NCBI RefSeq assembly: GCF_000161835.1
Contig: NZ_GG697169.2
Location: 124,001 to 188,000, forward strand
Direction: 5' to 3'
Length of the DNA: 64,000 nt
Source of the DNA: Thalassobium sp. R2A62
Lineage (GTDB): Bacteria; Pseudomonadota; Alphaproteobacteria; Rhodobacterales; Rhodobacteraceae
Part shown: one piece after another, positions 54,746-63,102 of the stretch
Position numbering within the stretch: the stretch's first letter is position 1
Layout of the letters: every line of letters begins with the position of its first letter
Notes under the pieces: generated by a model
Told to the model about the DNA's origin: nothing
The model's database searches: none
What the model saw: only the letters and a program-made list of their open reading frames with translations
Program-made: the position numbers and the translations under genes

Positions 54746-54910
54746 TTACTTTGTGAGGATCAGCTTTCCTGCACGCGTGATGCGCAGATAATATGATTGA
54801 TCACCGAGAACGATGCAGGCGGGATTCCCATCGGGCATCAACTCATGCGCGTCGTATGTCTTGGGGCGGGGAGGTTCATTGGCGGTGGTAAGCACTGCGA
54901 CGTCGGTCAT
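54746..54910 (-). CDS. hemP: hemin uptake protein HemP
   Basis: A 54-residue protein, MTDVAVLTTANEPPRPKTYD at the start and ending in YYLRITRAGKLILTK, the HemP/HmuP hallmark. HemP relatives are small activators or accessory factors of haem uptake under iron limitation. The start codon overlaps the stop of the upstream 53-residue gene (ATGA). No haem transporter gene is in the window; it is the middle gene of a three-gene leftward group with DUF1289. Confidence 0.85.
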   Translation of the reverse strand: MTDVAVLTTANEPPRPKTYDAHELMPDGNPACIVLGDQSYYLRITRAGKLILTK

Positions 54911-55068
54911 TGAACGCGCCCTTCGGTCACGAGCCTGTCCAGAACAAGTTCGGCTACACCCAATGACGCGGACCCTTCACCAAGCATCGTTTCAAGTACT
55001 TCGTTCTTGTTCAGCGTGGGTGTCTTCGCTGCTAGTCCATTGGATGGTTTTTGCGTTTGCCAGACCAT
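54907..55068 (-). CDS. small protein of unknown function coupled to hemP
   Basis: A 53-residue frame beginning MVWQTQKPSNGLAAKTPTLN. It is preceded by a strong AGGAG ribosome site and overlaps hemP by ATGA, so it is very likely translated. The second half, NKNEVLETMLGEGSASLGVAEL-type helix, is leucine- and glutamate-rich (residues 21-48). I recognise no family. Its place suggests a role in haem uptake or iron response. Confidence 0.65.
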   Translation of the reverse strand: MVWQTQKPSNGLAAKTPTLNKNEVLETMLGEGSASLGVAELVLDRLVTEGRVQ

Positions 55069-55136
55069 GACGTTTCTCCTGAGTGGTTCTGGTCCGGGCT
55101 CTCCAAATAGGTTGACTAGGACCGGCTGTATATTAC

Positions 55137-55153
55137 CTGATTAAATTAGTCGG
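55137..55153. promoter_or_regulatory. imperfect palindrome upstream of the hemP group
   Basis: CTGATTAAATTAGTCGG is a 17-bp imperfect inverted repeat in the AT-rich promoter region of the leftward hemP group. An iron-responsive operator is plausible from its place. IS copy B begins 19 bp away and may have cut off further upstream control sites. Confidence 0.4.
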
Positions 55154-55171
55154 AAATTTAACACAAGGGGG

Positions 55172-55989
55172 GGTCTTGTCAGAAGGATTTGAGTTGAGGC
55201 GGGCAGGGCGGTGACCTAGCCTTGTAGGATGACAAAACGCTCCCCATTTCGCTATTTTAAAACCAACCCAGAGGTCATTCGCCTGGCGGTGATGCTCTAT
55301 GTTCGGTTTCCGCTTTCGCTGAGGAACGTGGAAGATCTTCTGCATGAGCGTGGGATTGAGATCAGCCATGAAACCGTCCGGTTCTGGTGGAACAGATTTG
55401 GTCCGATGTTCGCAGCCGAGATCCGCAGAAAGCGGGCAAGCCGGATGCGCGCCTATTCAAACTGGCAGTGGCACCTGGACGAGGTTTTCGTGAAGATCAA
55501 TGGTGAGACGCATTACCTGTGGCGGGCCTTGGATCACGAGGGCGAAGTGCTTGAATCCTTCGTCACAAAGCGACGGGATCGCAAAGCAGCATTGAAATTC
55601 ATAAAAAAATCAATGAAGCGGTGTGGTCGACCGCAGATTATTGTGACCGACAGACTGAGATCATACGGTGCTGCTATGAAGGTCATCGGCAATGCGCCGA
55701 AACAGGAAACAGGCCGTTGGCTAAACAATCGCGCTGAGAATTCACACCTGCCATTTCGACGACGAGAGCGGGCCATGCTTCGGTTCAGGCGCATGCGAAG
55801 TTTACAGAAATTCGCCACCGTCCATTCTTCAGTTCACAACCATTTCAATCAGGAACGCCACCTCTACTCACGCACCAATTTCAAGCTCAACCGCACCGCC
55901 GCTCTTGCCGAGTGGCGTCAACTCGGCGCGGCATAAGGATCAGCCTCACTGGCCTAGTAGAGACTGGTTCGCATTCGTCTGACAGCACC
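55172..55989 (+). mobile_element. IS6-family insertion sequence, copy B (818 bp)
   Basis: Left end GGTCTTGTCAGA; right end (reverse complement) GGTGCTGTCAGA. Flanking octamers CAAGGGGG and GTTCCGGC differ, so there is no target duplication. Same orientation and length as copy A, but clearly diverged in sequence; it lies directly upstream of the hemP group promoter. Confidence 0.9.
55229..55936 (+). CDS. IS6-family transposase (copy B)
   Basis: A 235-residue transposase with all three catalytic residues (WHLDEVFVK, IVTDRLRSYG, NNRAENSHLP). It starts MTKRSPFRYFKTNPEV, like copy D and unlike A and C, so the window holds two subfamilies. No frameshift or early stop is visible. Confidence 0.94.
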   Translation: MTKRSPFRYFKTNPEVIRLAVMLYVRFPLSLRNVEDLLHERGIEISHETVRFWWNRFGPMFAAEIRRKRASRMRAYSNWQWHLDEVFVKINGETHYLWRALDHEGEVLESFVTKRRDRKAALKFIKKSMKRCGRPQIIVTDRLRSYGAAMKVIGNAPKQETGRWLNNRAENSHLPFRRRERAMLRFRRMRSLQKFATVHSSVHNHFNQERHLYSRTNFKLNRTAALAEWRQLGAA

Positions 55990-56012
55990 GTTCCGGCCTT
56001 TGGCGGTAAACT

Positions 56013-56105
56013 GAGACTGGTTCGAATTGGTCTAACAGCACTGAAATTCGGCGCTGTCCATGCCTCGATCTACAACCTGTTAAATTTGGAGTGCAGCCTC
56101 AAAAG
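56013..56105 (+). repeat. tandem IS6 relics (right end plus transposase 3' fragment)
   Basis: Bases 56013-56041 repeat an IS6 right end (GACTGGTTCGAATTGGTCTA, then ACAGCAC). Directly after it, 56041-56105 match the transposase segment that reads QKFASVHASVCNHFN in copy A, here KFGAVHASIYNLLNLE. Both are outside copy B and far more diverged, showing older insertions at the same place. Confidence 0.7.
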
Positions 56106-56185
56106 CAATACCTTGCCGTTACCAATGAAAACTGGCACCGTAAATTTTGAGCGCTTGATAACGAAAGACTACTTGGGAAGTATTC

Positions 56186-57178
56186 ATGACCTATCTCCTG
56201 CGAGTGATTTTGGCTGCTATTGCACTTGGGGTCGCGGGTTTCCCAACCTTGGCGCAATATGCACCCAATGGGATCCAACGCACACCCGACGACGTGGGTC
56301 CCCGGGAAGACGGCAGTGGTGCATTCCGCACCCATTGCGTTGAGTCTCACGACAGCCATAATGACCCGTTGGTCTGGCCCGGACGGCCCGGGGCCACGCA
56401 TCGCCATGTCTTTTTTGGAAATCCAAACGTAGATCATGAGACCACAATCGAGACACTAGTAAGGGCCACCACCACCACATGCGATGGCGGTAGACTGAAC
56501 CGATCTGCCTATTGGGTGCCTGCGCTGTATGACCAACAGGGTGAACGGATAAGGTATATTGATCCGCTGTTTTATTATAAAACGGGGTACCATGTGCTGG
56601 CCGCGTCCATCCGCCCGCCTCCCCAAGGGTTGCGAATGATTGCGGGAAACGCTCATGCCACACGCCCCCAAGGCGTACATGTCGCTAAATTTCGCTGTTC
56701 AGGGTGGCGTTCCAATCAGGTTTGGTTTGATCAAACCGACCCGTTAGATCATGTGAATTACCTGCCCGACTGTGACGTAGGCGATCAGTTGGAAATCCGG
56801 ATCGTGTTTCCCCAATGTTGGGATGGCATACACTTGTCAGCACCTGACAATCAAAGCCATATGGCGTACCCTCGCCCCGCCACTCCGCCGCATGTAGGCA
56901 CAGGAGCATGCCCGCGATCACACCCCATCGCCATCCCCGAGATTTCATATAACTTTTCGATATATGTCAGCGAACACCTAGGGGCTTCTAGCGCGTGGCG
57001 GTTTTCATCAGATATGGGGGAAGCAATCCCCGGCTCAAGCATCCACGCCGATTGGATGAATGGCTGGGACCCTGACATCATGGAAAAAGTGGTTCTAAAC
57101 TGCCTCAATACAGGTTTTGACTGCGTGGTGGGCCTGCTGGGCGATGGTACTCGCTTAAGGCCAGTGGAGTTGGATTGA
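56186..57178 (+). CDS. secreted DUF1996 protein
   Basis: A 330-residue exported protein. The signal peptide MTYLLRVILAAIALGVAGFP ends near TLAQ. The DUF1996 domain follows: FRTHCVESHDSHNDPLVWPG, PGATHRHVFFGN (about 45-78), NRSAYWVPALYD, FRCSGW and FPQCWDGIHL. Conserved His and Cys residues suggest a metal or disulfide-rich active fold; the function of this family is unknown to me. It lies alone between IS copies B and C. The start is supported by TTGGGAAG 9 bases upstream. Confidence 0.82.
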   Translation: MTYLLRVILAAIALGVAGFPTLAQYAPNGIQRTPDDVGPREDGSGAFRTHCVESHDSHNDPLVWPGRPGATHRHVFFGNPNVDHETTIETLVRATTTTCDGGRLNRSAYWVPALYDQQGERIRYIDPLFYYKTGYHVLAASIRPPPQGLRMIAGNAHATRPQGVHVAKFRCSGWRSNQVWFDQTDPLDHVNYLPDCDVGDQLEIRIVFPQCWDGIHLSAPDNQSHMAYPRPATPPHVGTGACPRSHPIAIPEISYNFSIYVSEHLGASSAWRFSSDMGEAIPGSSIHADWMNGWDPDIMEKVVLNCLNTGFDCVVGLLGDGTRLRPVELD

Positions 57179-57259
57179 GGGGTCGGCAATTGAGGGTATC
57201 GCGAAGTAAGAATTCACATTCGCAAAGCCAACGTCTGAAAATTGTGCAGCCCTGACATT

Positions 57260-58071
57260 GGTCTTGTCAGAAGGATTTGAGTTGAGGCGGGCAGGGTGGT
57301 TGCGTAGCCTGTCCACATGATTAAAACAGACCCATTCAAGGGCTTTCATAGCAGCCCTGAGATTATCCGCCTCGCCGTCATGTTGTATGTTCGTTTTCCT
57401 TTGTCGCTGAGAAACGTCGAAGATCTTTTGCACGAGCGCGGCGTCGACATCAGCCACGAAACCGTTCGATATTGGTGGAATAGATTTGGCCCAATGTTCG
57501 CCGCTGAAATCCGCCGCAAGCGAGTTCAGCAGATGCGCGCATACTCGAACTGGCAGTGGCATTTGGATGAGGTATTTGTGAAGACTAATGGCGAGACGCA
57601 TTATCTTTGGCGTGCCGTGGATCAAGAGGGCGAGGTGCTGGAAAGCTATGTCACAAAGCGCCGGAATCGCAAAGCAGCGTTGAAATTCCTCAGGAAAACT
57701 ATGAAGCGTCACCCTCATATCCTGGTGACCGACAAACTCCGGTCTTACGGTGCTGCAATGAAGGAAATCGGCAACGAGCAGAGGCAGGAAACCGGTCGCT
57801 GGCTCAACAATCGCGCGGAGAATTCACACCTTCCGTCTCGACGACGAGAACGGGCCATGCAACGTTTCCGCAGCATGCGAAGTTTACAGAAATTCGCCTC
57901 CGTTCATGCCTCTGTCTGCAACCATTTCAATAAGGAACGCGCCCTGTACAGCAGAGACAATTTCAAGCTCAACCGCGCCGCCGCTCTTGCCGAGTGGCGC
58001 GATCTCGGTGCGGCATAAGGGACAGCCTCACTGTCCTTGCAGAGACGAGTTCGAATTGGTCTGACACCACC
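57260..58071 (+). mobile_element. IS6-family insertion sequence, copy C (812 bp)
   Basis: Ends as in copy A and nearly identical throughout, with only a few base changes and a 6-bp deletion in the transposase gene. Flanks CTGACATT and GTCCAACT differ, so no target duplication. A recent duplicate of copy A, separated from it by about 4.1 kb. Confidence 0.9.
57317..58018 (+). CDS. IS6-family transposase (copy C)
   Basis: A 233-residue transposase, identical to copy A except for a loss of two codons (KRHPH instead of KRHGHPH) just before the second catalytic Asp strand and three residue changes (E, A and S where copy A has K, V and F). Catalytic DDE residues remain; activity after the deletion is uncertain. 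Confidence 0.94.
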   Translation: MIKTDPFKGFHSSPEIIRLAVMLYVRFPLSLRNVEDLLHERGVDISHETVRYWWNRFGPMFAAEIRRKRVQQMRAYSNWQWHLDEVFVKTNGETHYLWRAVDQEGEVLESYVTKRRNRKAALKFLRKTMKRHPHILVTDKLRSYGAAMKEIGNEQRQETGRWLNNRAENSHLPSRRRERAMQRFRSMRSLQKFASVHASVCNHFNKERALYSRDNFKLNRAAALAEWRDLGAA

Positions 58072-58111
58072 GTCCAACTTTATATGACGACGGACAATCT
58101 TGGGAGTAGTC

Positions 58112-61100
58112 ATGCAAAAGTTTGTCATTTTTTCTGCAATAGCACTGACCGCGGCATCGCAAGCACTCGATGCGCAGCAAGTAGAGACTAAAGGTTTCGA
58201 ACAGCATCCAATTTTCACAGCTCAGTTCGTATTGAACCAGCTTGGATATGACGCTGGTCGTGTTGATGGCGACTATGGCCCTAGAACAGCTGCCGCAATT
58301 TCTGAATTTTATCAGGAAACAAATCTCGATGATGACGACCCCACTGTAGTCGATACCTCAGACCTGCTTTCTCTCATCAATGTTGCGGAAGAAGCAGGGC
58401 TAAGAACCGTCCCTTTCTCTGGCTTTGAACACGAGAATTCTATTTCTGAATTTCTCTATCCACCTATCAGTCCGGCGATCACTAGAGAGCGATATTGGTT
58501 CGGGCATTTTTGGTCGAACTACGACTTCAACAACGATGGGCTTCTCGATTTCATCTACACGGGAACCATGAACCCAGAAAACGTTGAGGTGACGGGCGAA
58601 GATACTGCGGGACTGTGCGGCGGCCGTGATTGCGAGGGCGACATGCCCGGGCCAACGCTGTTCTTGCAGGATCAAAATAGAGCTTTCATCGACCGAAGTG
58701 ACCTCTTTGTAGATTTGCGCAGTGTTCCTGGCCAGTCTTTAGCAAGACAAAACTTGGTCGCTGACTTTAACGGTGACGATATTCCAGACCTTTTCATTGC
58801 TGATCATGCAATCGGTCATCATGAAGGTATTCGGGACAGTTATTTTCTGAGCCAACCCGATGGGACATGGTTTGAAAGCTCAAACACGCATCTGAGCGAT
58901 CCAAGCTACCAAATTTTCGATCATGGTGGTGCTGTCGGAGACATAGATGCAGATGGAGATGTAGACATTGTCCTTACCGAACTTGCAAACAAGCTGACTT
59001 GTTGGATCAATGATGGCTCTGGATCCATGTCTAGGCGGACATGTGGCGATGTTAATGCGTTCGCTATTGAGCTAGGCGATATGGATGGAGATGGTGACCT
59101 GGATTTGGTTCATTCTGGTCATGAATATGGAGGCTCATCGCCAACAGGTATCGCTTTAAATGATGGCCGAGGCAATTTTATTCGCTCTGTGCGGCTGCCT
59201 GTTGTTGAAGATTGGGGAACAGTTCCCGAACTGAGCCTATGGGACCTAGATACAGATGGTGATCTCGACATCGTCTTATCACGTGCGGGTATCCTATACG
59301 TTGGCACCGGTGTGCAAGTTATCGAGAACCTCGGCGATGGTTCCTACGATTCCTCATTCTATCCAATCGTTACTGCGCCAGCTGGATATGTTGCAGAACA
59401 TGAAGGCAATGAGTGGAACAATTTCATTGAGAACTTCCGGTTTCATGATGTTGATTTGGATGGCCTTGTGGACGTGGCATTTATTGGCGGAGGAGGAGAC
59501 GATCAACAAAACGCTCCCATGGTCAGAGGCTCGTATCTCAAAAATCTTGGTGGGTTGGCTTTTTCACACATTCCGGCGAATGACCCACAAAACCATGTGC
59601 TTCGCGTTCCTGAGAGCCTGTTCGGCGGGTCGGGTGCCCAGGGCAGAATTCTGCGAAATTCAGATATTCCCTCTGGTAATATTTATGCTGCAGCATTTGA
59701 TGACTTCGTGAGTGGCTACTCCAGCCGGCCATTTTCTCTTGATGATTTCTCCATTTTGGATGCACCAATCGAGTTACCAACCTCTGGCGCTATCATCACA
59801 GCAATGGGCAATTTAGAGATCCATGATCGTGTTCTGGCTGGCAAATACGATGTGATCATTGAGTGGGCCGGACGAGAGTTTGTCGCTACGTTGTGCCAAG
59901 AATATTACCCTCAGTATGACTTTCTTGCGAACCGACTGGTTTTAGGCGCGGATCAGGGTTTCGGTGGTTTTGATCAATTGGCGCAATTCGCAACAAACTC
60001 TTGCGCATTCTATCAAGGTCGTGTCGCTGTCGGCGCTTGGGAAGCTGACCCTGACATTTCAGCAACCGGCTTAGACGCAGTTTTAAGCGACCTGAATAGT
60101 AAGGAAATTGGGCTAGAGTTGATCGTAAAAATGCCAATGCTCACCAACGAGCAACGGAGTGAAATCCTTACTGCAGTTGGTGGTCAATTGATAGACATGC
60201 TTGTCAACGAACAAACCATTGAGGTGGCGGAAGTCAACGGTCAGCCCAGTTCAGAGGAAACATCAAGCTCGGTTCTCTATACCAGCTCTTCAGATGCAGT
60301 TTGTAGTAATGGCGAACCGGCAGCATTTCATGTTTATCGCACTGGCTCTGATCAATGGTTCGTATACCTGCAGGGTGGCGGCCTAGCTTCAAACTCTGAA
60401 GAGTATTTGTCTCGTATTCCGACCTGGACAACACCCCGCACTCAACCCGGTTATCTTCAGGATATGCCCGCCGTCGAAGATTTTCTTAACAAAGGCTACA
60501 ATGTGGCAGTAATCCCCTATTGCTCGAATGACCTATACCAAGGTTTTCACACGCACACTATCCGGGGTGAAACGGTGTATTTCCGAGGACGAGCAATTGT
60601 AGAAAATGTCATCGAACAATTGGCTCCTGATTTATCAACTGCATCTCGTTTAGTATTTGGTGGCTCAAGTGCTGGAGCAATTGGATTGGGTTACAATGCT
60701 GACTTGATTGCTCAATTTGAAAACCCATACCTGCTAGTAGACAGTTTTTGGCTCGATACTGAATCCAGAGCTGTCCGAGATAGCTGGAGCGGGCCCAATT
60801 GGGATGCAATCGAGCAGTTTGTATACGCCAACATGCCTGAACAATGTGCGTCACAGTGGGCTAGTTGTTTTCCACAAAGAACACATTTTGACCGATATGG
60901 ATTTGAGAACGTGTTCTTCATTTGGAACATGGGCGATCCTTACATGCGAGGCGACACCAACGCCAATCGAGCGAGCATTGAAAGTGATTTAGCCTATTAC
61001 GGGCAAGGCCTATCCATCCAGAACGGCGAAGCGATACACCCTAACTATGGCGACTGGGTTCATGGAATGCTTTTCAATGATTTTTATGATTTCCCGTTGG

Positions 61101-61144
61101 AGGGTGGCTCTCTGCAAGAGCGTATCTGGGCGTGGTTAAATTGA
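58112..61144 (+). CDS. secreted multidomain pectinacetylesterase/Notum-like protein
   Basis: A 1,010-residue exported protein. Order: signal peptide (1-22), a peptidoglycan-binding-like domain (about 35-75, FVLNQLGYDAGRVDGDYGPR), a VCBS/FG-GAP beta-propeller-like region with calcium loops (DFNNDGLLD 138, DFNGDDIPD 218, DIDADGDVD 277, DMDGDGDLD 323, DLDTDGDLD 378, DVDLDGLVD 446), a linker, and a C-terminal alpha/beta-hydrolase domain (about 715-1010). The hydrolase has the oxyanion segment YLQGGG, PYCSNDLYQG, nucleophile Ser853 in GGSSAG, and likely Asp942 and His984. This matches plant pectinacetylesterase/Notum enzymes. GGGAG precedes the ATG. Codon use is more AT-rich than upstream genes. 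Confidence 0.83.
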   Translation: MQKFVIFSAIALTAASQALDAQQVETKGFEQHPIFTAQFVLNQLGYDAGRVDGDYGPRTAAAISEFYQETNLDDDDPTVVDTSDLLSLINVAEEAGLRTVPFSGFEHENSISEFLYPPISPAITRERYWFGHFWSNYDFNNDGLLDFIYTGTMNPENVEVTGEDTAGLCGGRDCEGDMPGPTLFLQDQNRAFIDRSDLFVDLRSVPGQSLARQNLVADFNGDDIPDLFIADHAIGHHEGIRDSYFLSQPDGTWFESSNTHLSDPSYQIFDHGGAVGDIDADGDVDIVLTELANKLTCWINDGSGSMSRRTCGDVNAFAIELGDMDGDGDLDLVHSGHEYGGSSPTGIALNDGRGNFIRSVRLPVVEDWGTVPELSLWDLDTDGDLDIVLSRAGILYVGTGVQVIENLGDGSYDSSFYPIVTAPAGYVAEHEGNEWNNFIENFRFHDVDLDGLVDVAFIGGGGDDQQNAPMVRGSYLKNLGGLAFSHIPANDPQNHVLRVPESLFGGSGAQGRILRNSDIPSGNIYAAAFDDFVSGYSSRPFSLDDFSILDAPIELPTSGAIITAMGNLEIHDRVLAGKYDVIIEWAGREFVATLCQEYYPQYDFLANRLVLGADQGFGGFDQLAQFATNSCAFYQGRVAVGAWEADPDISATGLDAVLSDLNSKEIGLELIVKMPMLTNEQRSEILTAVGGQLIDMLVNEQTIEVAEVNGQPSSEETSSSVLYTSSSDAVCSNGEPAAFHVYRTGSDQWFVYLQGGGLASNSEEYLSRIPTWTTPRTQPGYLQDMPAVEDFLNKGYNVAVIPYCSNDLYQGFHTHTIRGETVYFRGRAIVENVIEQLAPDLSTASRLVFGGSSAGAIGLGYNADLIAQFENPYLLVDSFWLDTESRAVRDSWSGPNWDAIEQFVYANMPEQCASQWASCFPQRTHFDRYGFENVFFIWNMGDPYMRGDTNANRASIESDLAYYGQGLSIQNGEAIHPNYGDWVHGMLFNDFYDFPLEGGSLQERIWAWLN

Positions 61145-61216
61145 GCGACATCACCCTAGTATGAAGCCGTCCCTTTCTTGGACCAAAATGGGTAGTTTGA
61201 TGGTTACCCTAGCTGA

Positions 61217-62034
61217 GGTCTTGTCAGAAGAAAGCTGCTTGAGACGGGCAGGGTGGTCTCGTAGCGTTTGAGGATGACAAAACGCTCCCCATTTCGCTAC
61301 TTCAAAACCAGTCCTGAGATCATTCGCCTGGCTGTTATGCTCTACGTCCGATTTCCGCTCTCGCTACGAAACGTTGAGGACCTGCTGCACGAACGCGGCA
61401 TCGAGATCAGCCATGAGACGGTCCGGTTCTGGTGGAACAGATTTGGACCGATGTTTGCAGCCGAGATCCGCAGAAAACGGGTTCAGCAGATGCGCGCATA
61501 CTCGAACTGGCAGTGGCATCTGGATGAGGTTTTTGTAAAGATTAACGGCGAGACGCACTACCTTTGGCGAGCCGTGGATCACGAGGGGGAGGTACTTGAA
61601 AGCTCCGTGACCAAGCGCCAGGATCGAAAAGCGGCATTGAAATTTCTCAGGAAAACCATGAAGCGTCACGGTTATCCTAATATCCTGGTGACAGACAAAC
61701 TCCGGTCCTACGGCGCGACAATGAAGGAAATCGGCAACGAGCAGAGGCAGGAAGCGGGCCGCTGGGAAAACAACAGAGCTGAGAATTCTCACCTTCCGTT
61801 TCGACGACGAGAACGGGCGATGCTGCGGTTCCGGCAGATGAACAGTCTACAGAAATTAGTTGCTGTTCGTTCTTCCGTTCACAACCACTTTAATCTGGAA
61901 CGCCACCTCTACTCCCGCGAAAATTTCAAGCTCAACCGTGCCGCCGCTCTCGCTGACTGGGGTCAACTTTGCGCAGCATAAGGGACAGTGTCATTGTCCT
62001 TGTAGAGACTGGTTCGCATTGGTCTGACACCACC
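61217..62034 (+). mobile_element. IS6-family insertion sequence, copy D (818 bp)
   Basis: Left end GGTCTTGTCAGA, right end (reverse complement) GGTGGTGTCAGA. Flanks CTAGCTGA and CGAGTAGG differ. Subfamily related to copy B; the fourth copy in the same orientation within 9.8 kb. Confidence 0.9.
61274..61981 (+). CDS. IS6-family transposase (copy D)
   Basis: A 235-residue transposase from ATG 61274 (MTKRSPFRYFKTSPEI). Catalytic residues are present (WHLDEVFVK, LVTDKLRSYG, NNRAENSHLP). It is a mosaic: the N-terminus resembles copy B and the centre (VQQMRAYSNWQ to EIGNEQRQE) resembles A and C, which may mean recombination between subfamilies. Confidence 0.93.
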   Translation: MTKRSPFRYFKTSPEIIRLAVMLYVRFPLSLRNVEDLLHERGIEISHETVRFWWNRFGPMFAAEIRRKRVQQMRAYSNWQWHLDEVFVKINGETHYLWRAVDHEGEVLESSVTKRQDRKAALKFLRKTMKRHGYPNILVTDKLRSYGATMKEIGNEQRQEAGRWENNRAENSHLPFRRRERAMLRFRQMNSLQKLVAVRSSVHNHFNLERHLYSRENFKLNRAAALADWGQLCAA

Positions 62035-62427
62035 CGAGTAGGTCCTGTTCGCGCTAGATTGATGAAAAACGCGGCGACTGCAGAATTGTTAGAGTATCTG
62101 TCTGGTTGATCTCGATTGATTGCCTTTGAAATGCCGACCGCTGCGGAGCAGCATTTTTGCAAATGCAAACGTCTTCTTTGGGCCGTCCTTGCCTGTGACT
62201 GTACGCCCCTGATGCAAAAATACTGCGACCGATCTAATGGCGGGAAGGAGCCGTTCGCTGCGGATGCGCGGTATCTACGGTGGTCTCGCGAAAGCTGCCG
62301 TTCACCGAGTGGCCAAGCCCAAGAATGCTGCTGTCGATCTAATGGCCGCGAAGAGCCCATAGCGGACCCGCTTTGGTATGCCTGCGTTCCCGTTAGATGC
62401 TGTAGACTTGATGATATCGATGGTTCC
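62035..62427. other. gene-poor stretch between IS copy D and tetR
   Basis: About 390 bp without a gene I can support. CGATCTAATGGC occurs twice (62230-62241 and 62335-62346), each followed by a similar GAAG/GAGCC segment, so this is a decayed or repetitive non-coding area. The open frame that crosses it has no homology-like features. Confidence 0.5.
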
Positions 62428-63015
62428 TCAATTCGGTGCCAAAAGCGCCGCCTCAGCAAGACGCCCAATCTGGCTCTCGTAATCCCTTTGGGACCAGCCA
62501 CAGTCGCGGACCAGCTGTTCCCAATTTTCAACCGATAAGAGCGACCACAGCAGATCGGTTGCAACGTCCTCGTTTAGGTCGGACCTTAGCATCTTGTCCG
62601 CGGCTAAAGCCTGAACTGCGGCCGCGCACCCGTGCCTGACGGCTTGCATCCGGTCATCCCACGCCGCAGCGGCCTCAGCATCGTTGGCGCGCATGGCGCG
62701 CAGGGCGACGGACATGCCGTAGATCTCAGGAATATAGCCGCTCCAGGCGTTGATGAAAGCTGTCAGTCGCTCATGGCCAGAGATTGCCGCCCTGCTTGCG
62801 GCCAATCGCGCATCAACGTTCTTGACGGAATCGATGCGGCGAGTTGTGGCGACGAGAAGCTCTGCCCGCGTTGGAAAATGTAGGTAGAGCGCCTGACGGC
62901 TAATGCCGACCGCCTTGGCGATATCAGACATACGAACTTTTTTATCGCCTGATTCCAATAGTTTCCAAGTGAAATCGAGGATGCGGGCGCGGGTATCGGA
63001 TGAATTTCTTGACAT
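62428..63015 (-). CDS. TetR-family transcriptional regulator
   Basis: A 195-residue regulator with a clear TetR DNA-binding domain (RARILDFTWKLLESGDKKVRMSDIAKAVGISRQALYLHFPTRAELL, positions 8-55) and a helical ligand domain. It is divergent from the NAD(P)-binding gene at 63103, and a perfect 17-bp palindrome covers its own start codon, fitting autoregulation and control of the neighbour. Confidence 0.9.
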   Translation of the reverse strand: MSRNSSDTRARILDFTWKLLESGDKKVRMSDIAKAVGISRQALYLHFPTRAELLVATTRRIDSVKNVDARLAASRAAISGHERLTAFINAWSGYIPEIYGMSVALRAMRANDAEAAAAWDDRMQAVRHGCAAAVQALAADKMLRSDLNEDVATDLLWSLLSVENWEQLVRDCGWSQRDYESQIGRLAEAALLAPN

Positions 63016-63024
63016 GGTGTCAAG
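63008..63024. promoter_or_regulatory. palindromic TetR-type operator
   Basis: CTTGACATGGTGTCAAG has perfect 7-bp arms around TGG and overlaps the tetR start codon. A further half-site TGTCAAG occurs at 63060-63066, closer to the divergent gene. Confidence 0.65.
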
Positions 63025-63102
63025 TTAACGATTATCGATGGCAAGTCAACTTTACACTGTGTCAAGCAATTGATCGGTAACAACCTCGAAAGGAAAGCCA
63101 CA

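Noticed and set aside
52306-62034. Simple composite transposons with target duplications
   Set aside because: All eight flanking octamers differ from each other, so clean composite insertion cannot be claimed.
62116-62538. A 140-codon plus-strand frame before tetR
   Set aside because: Its end overlaps tetR antisense and the rest lies in repetitive non-coding sequence.
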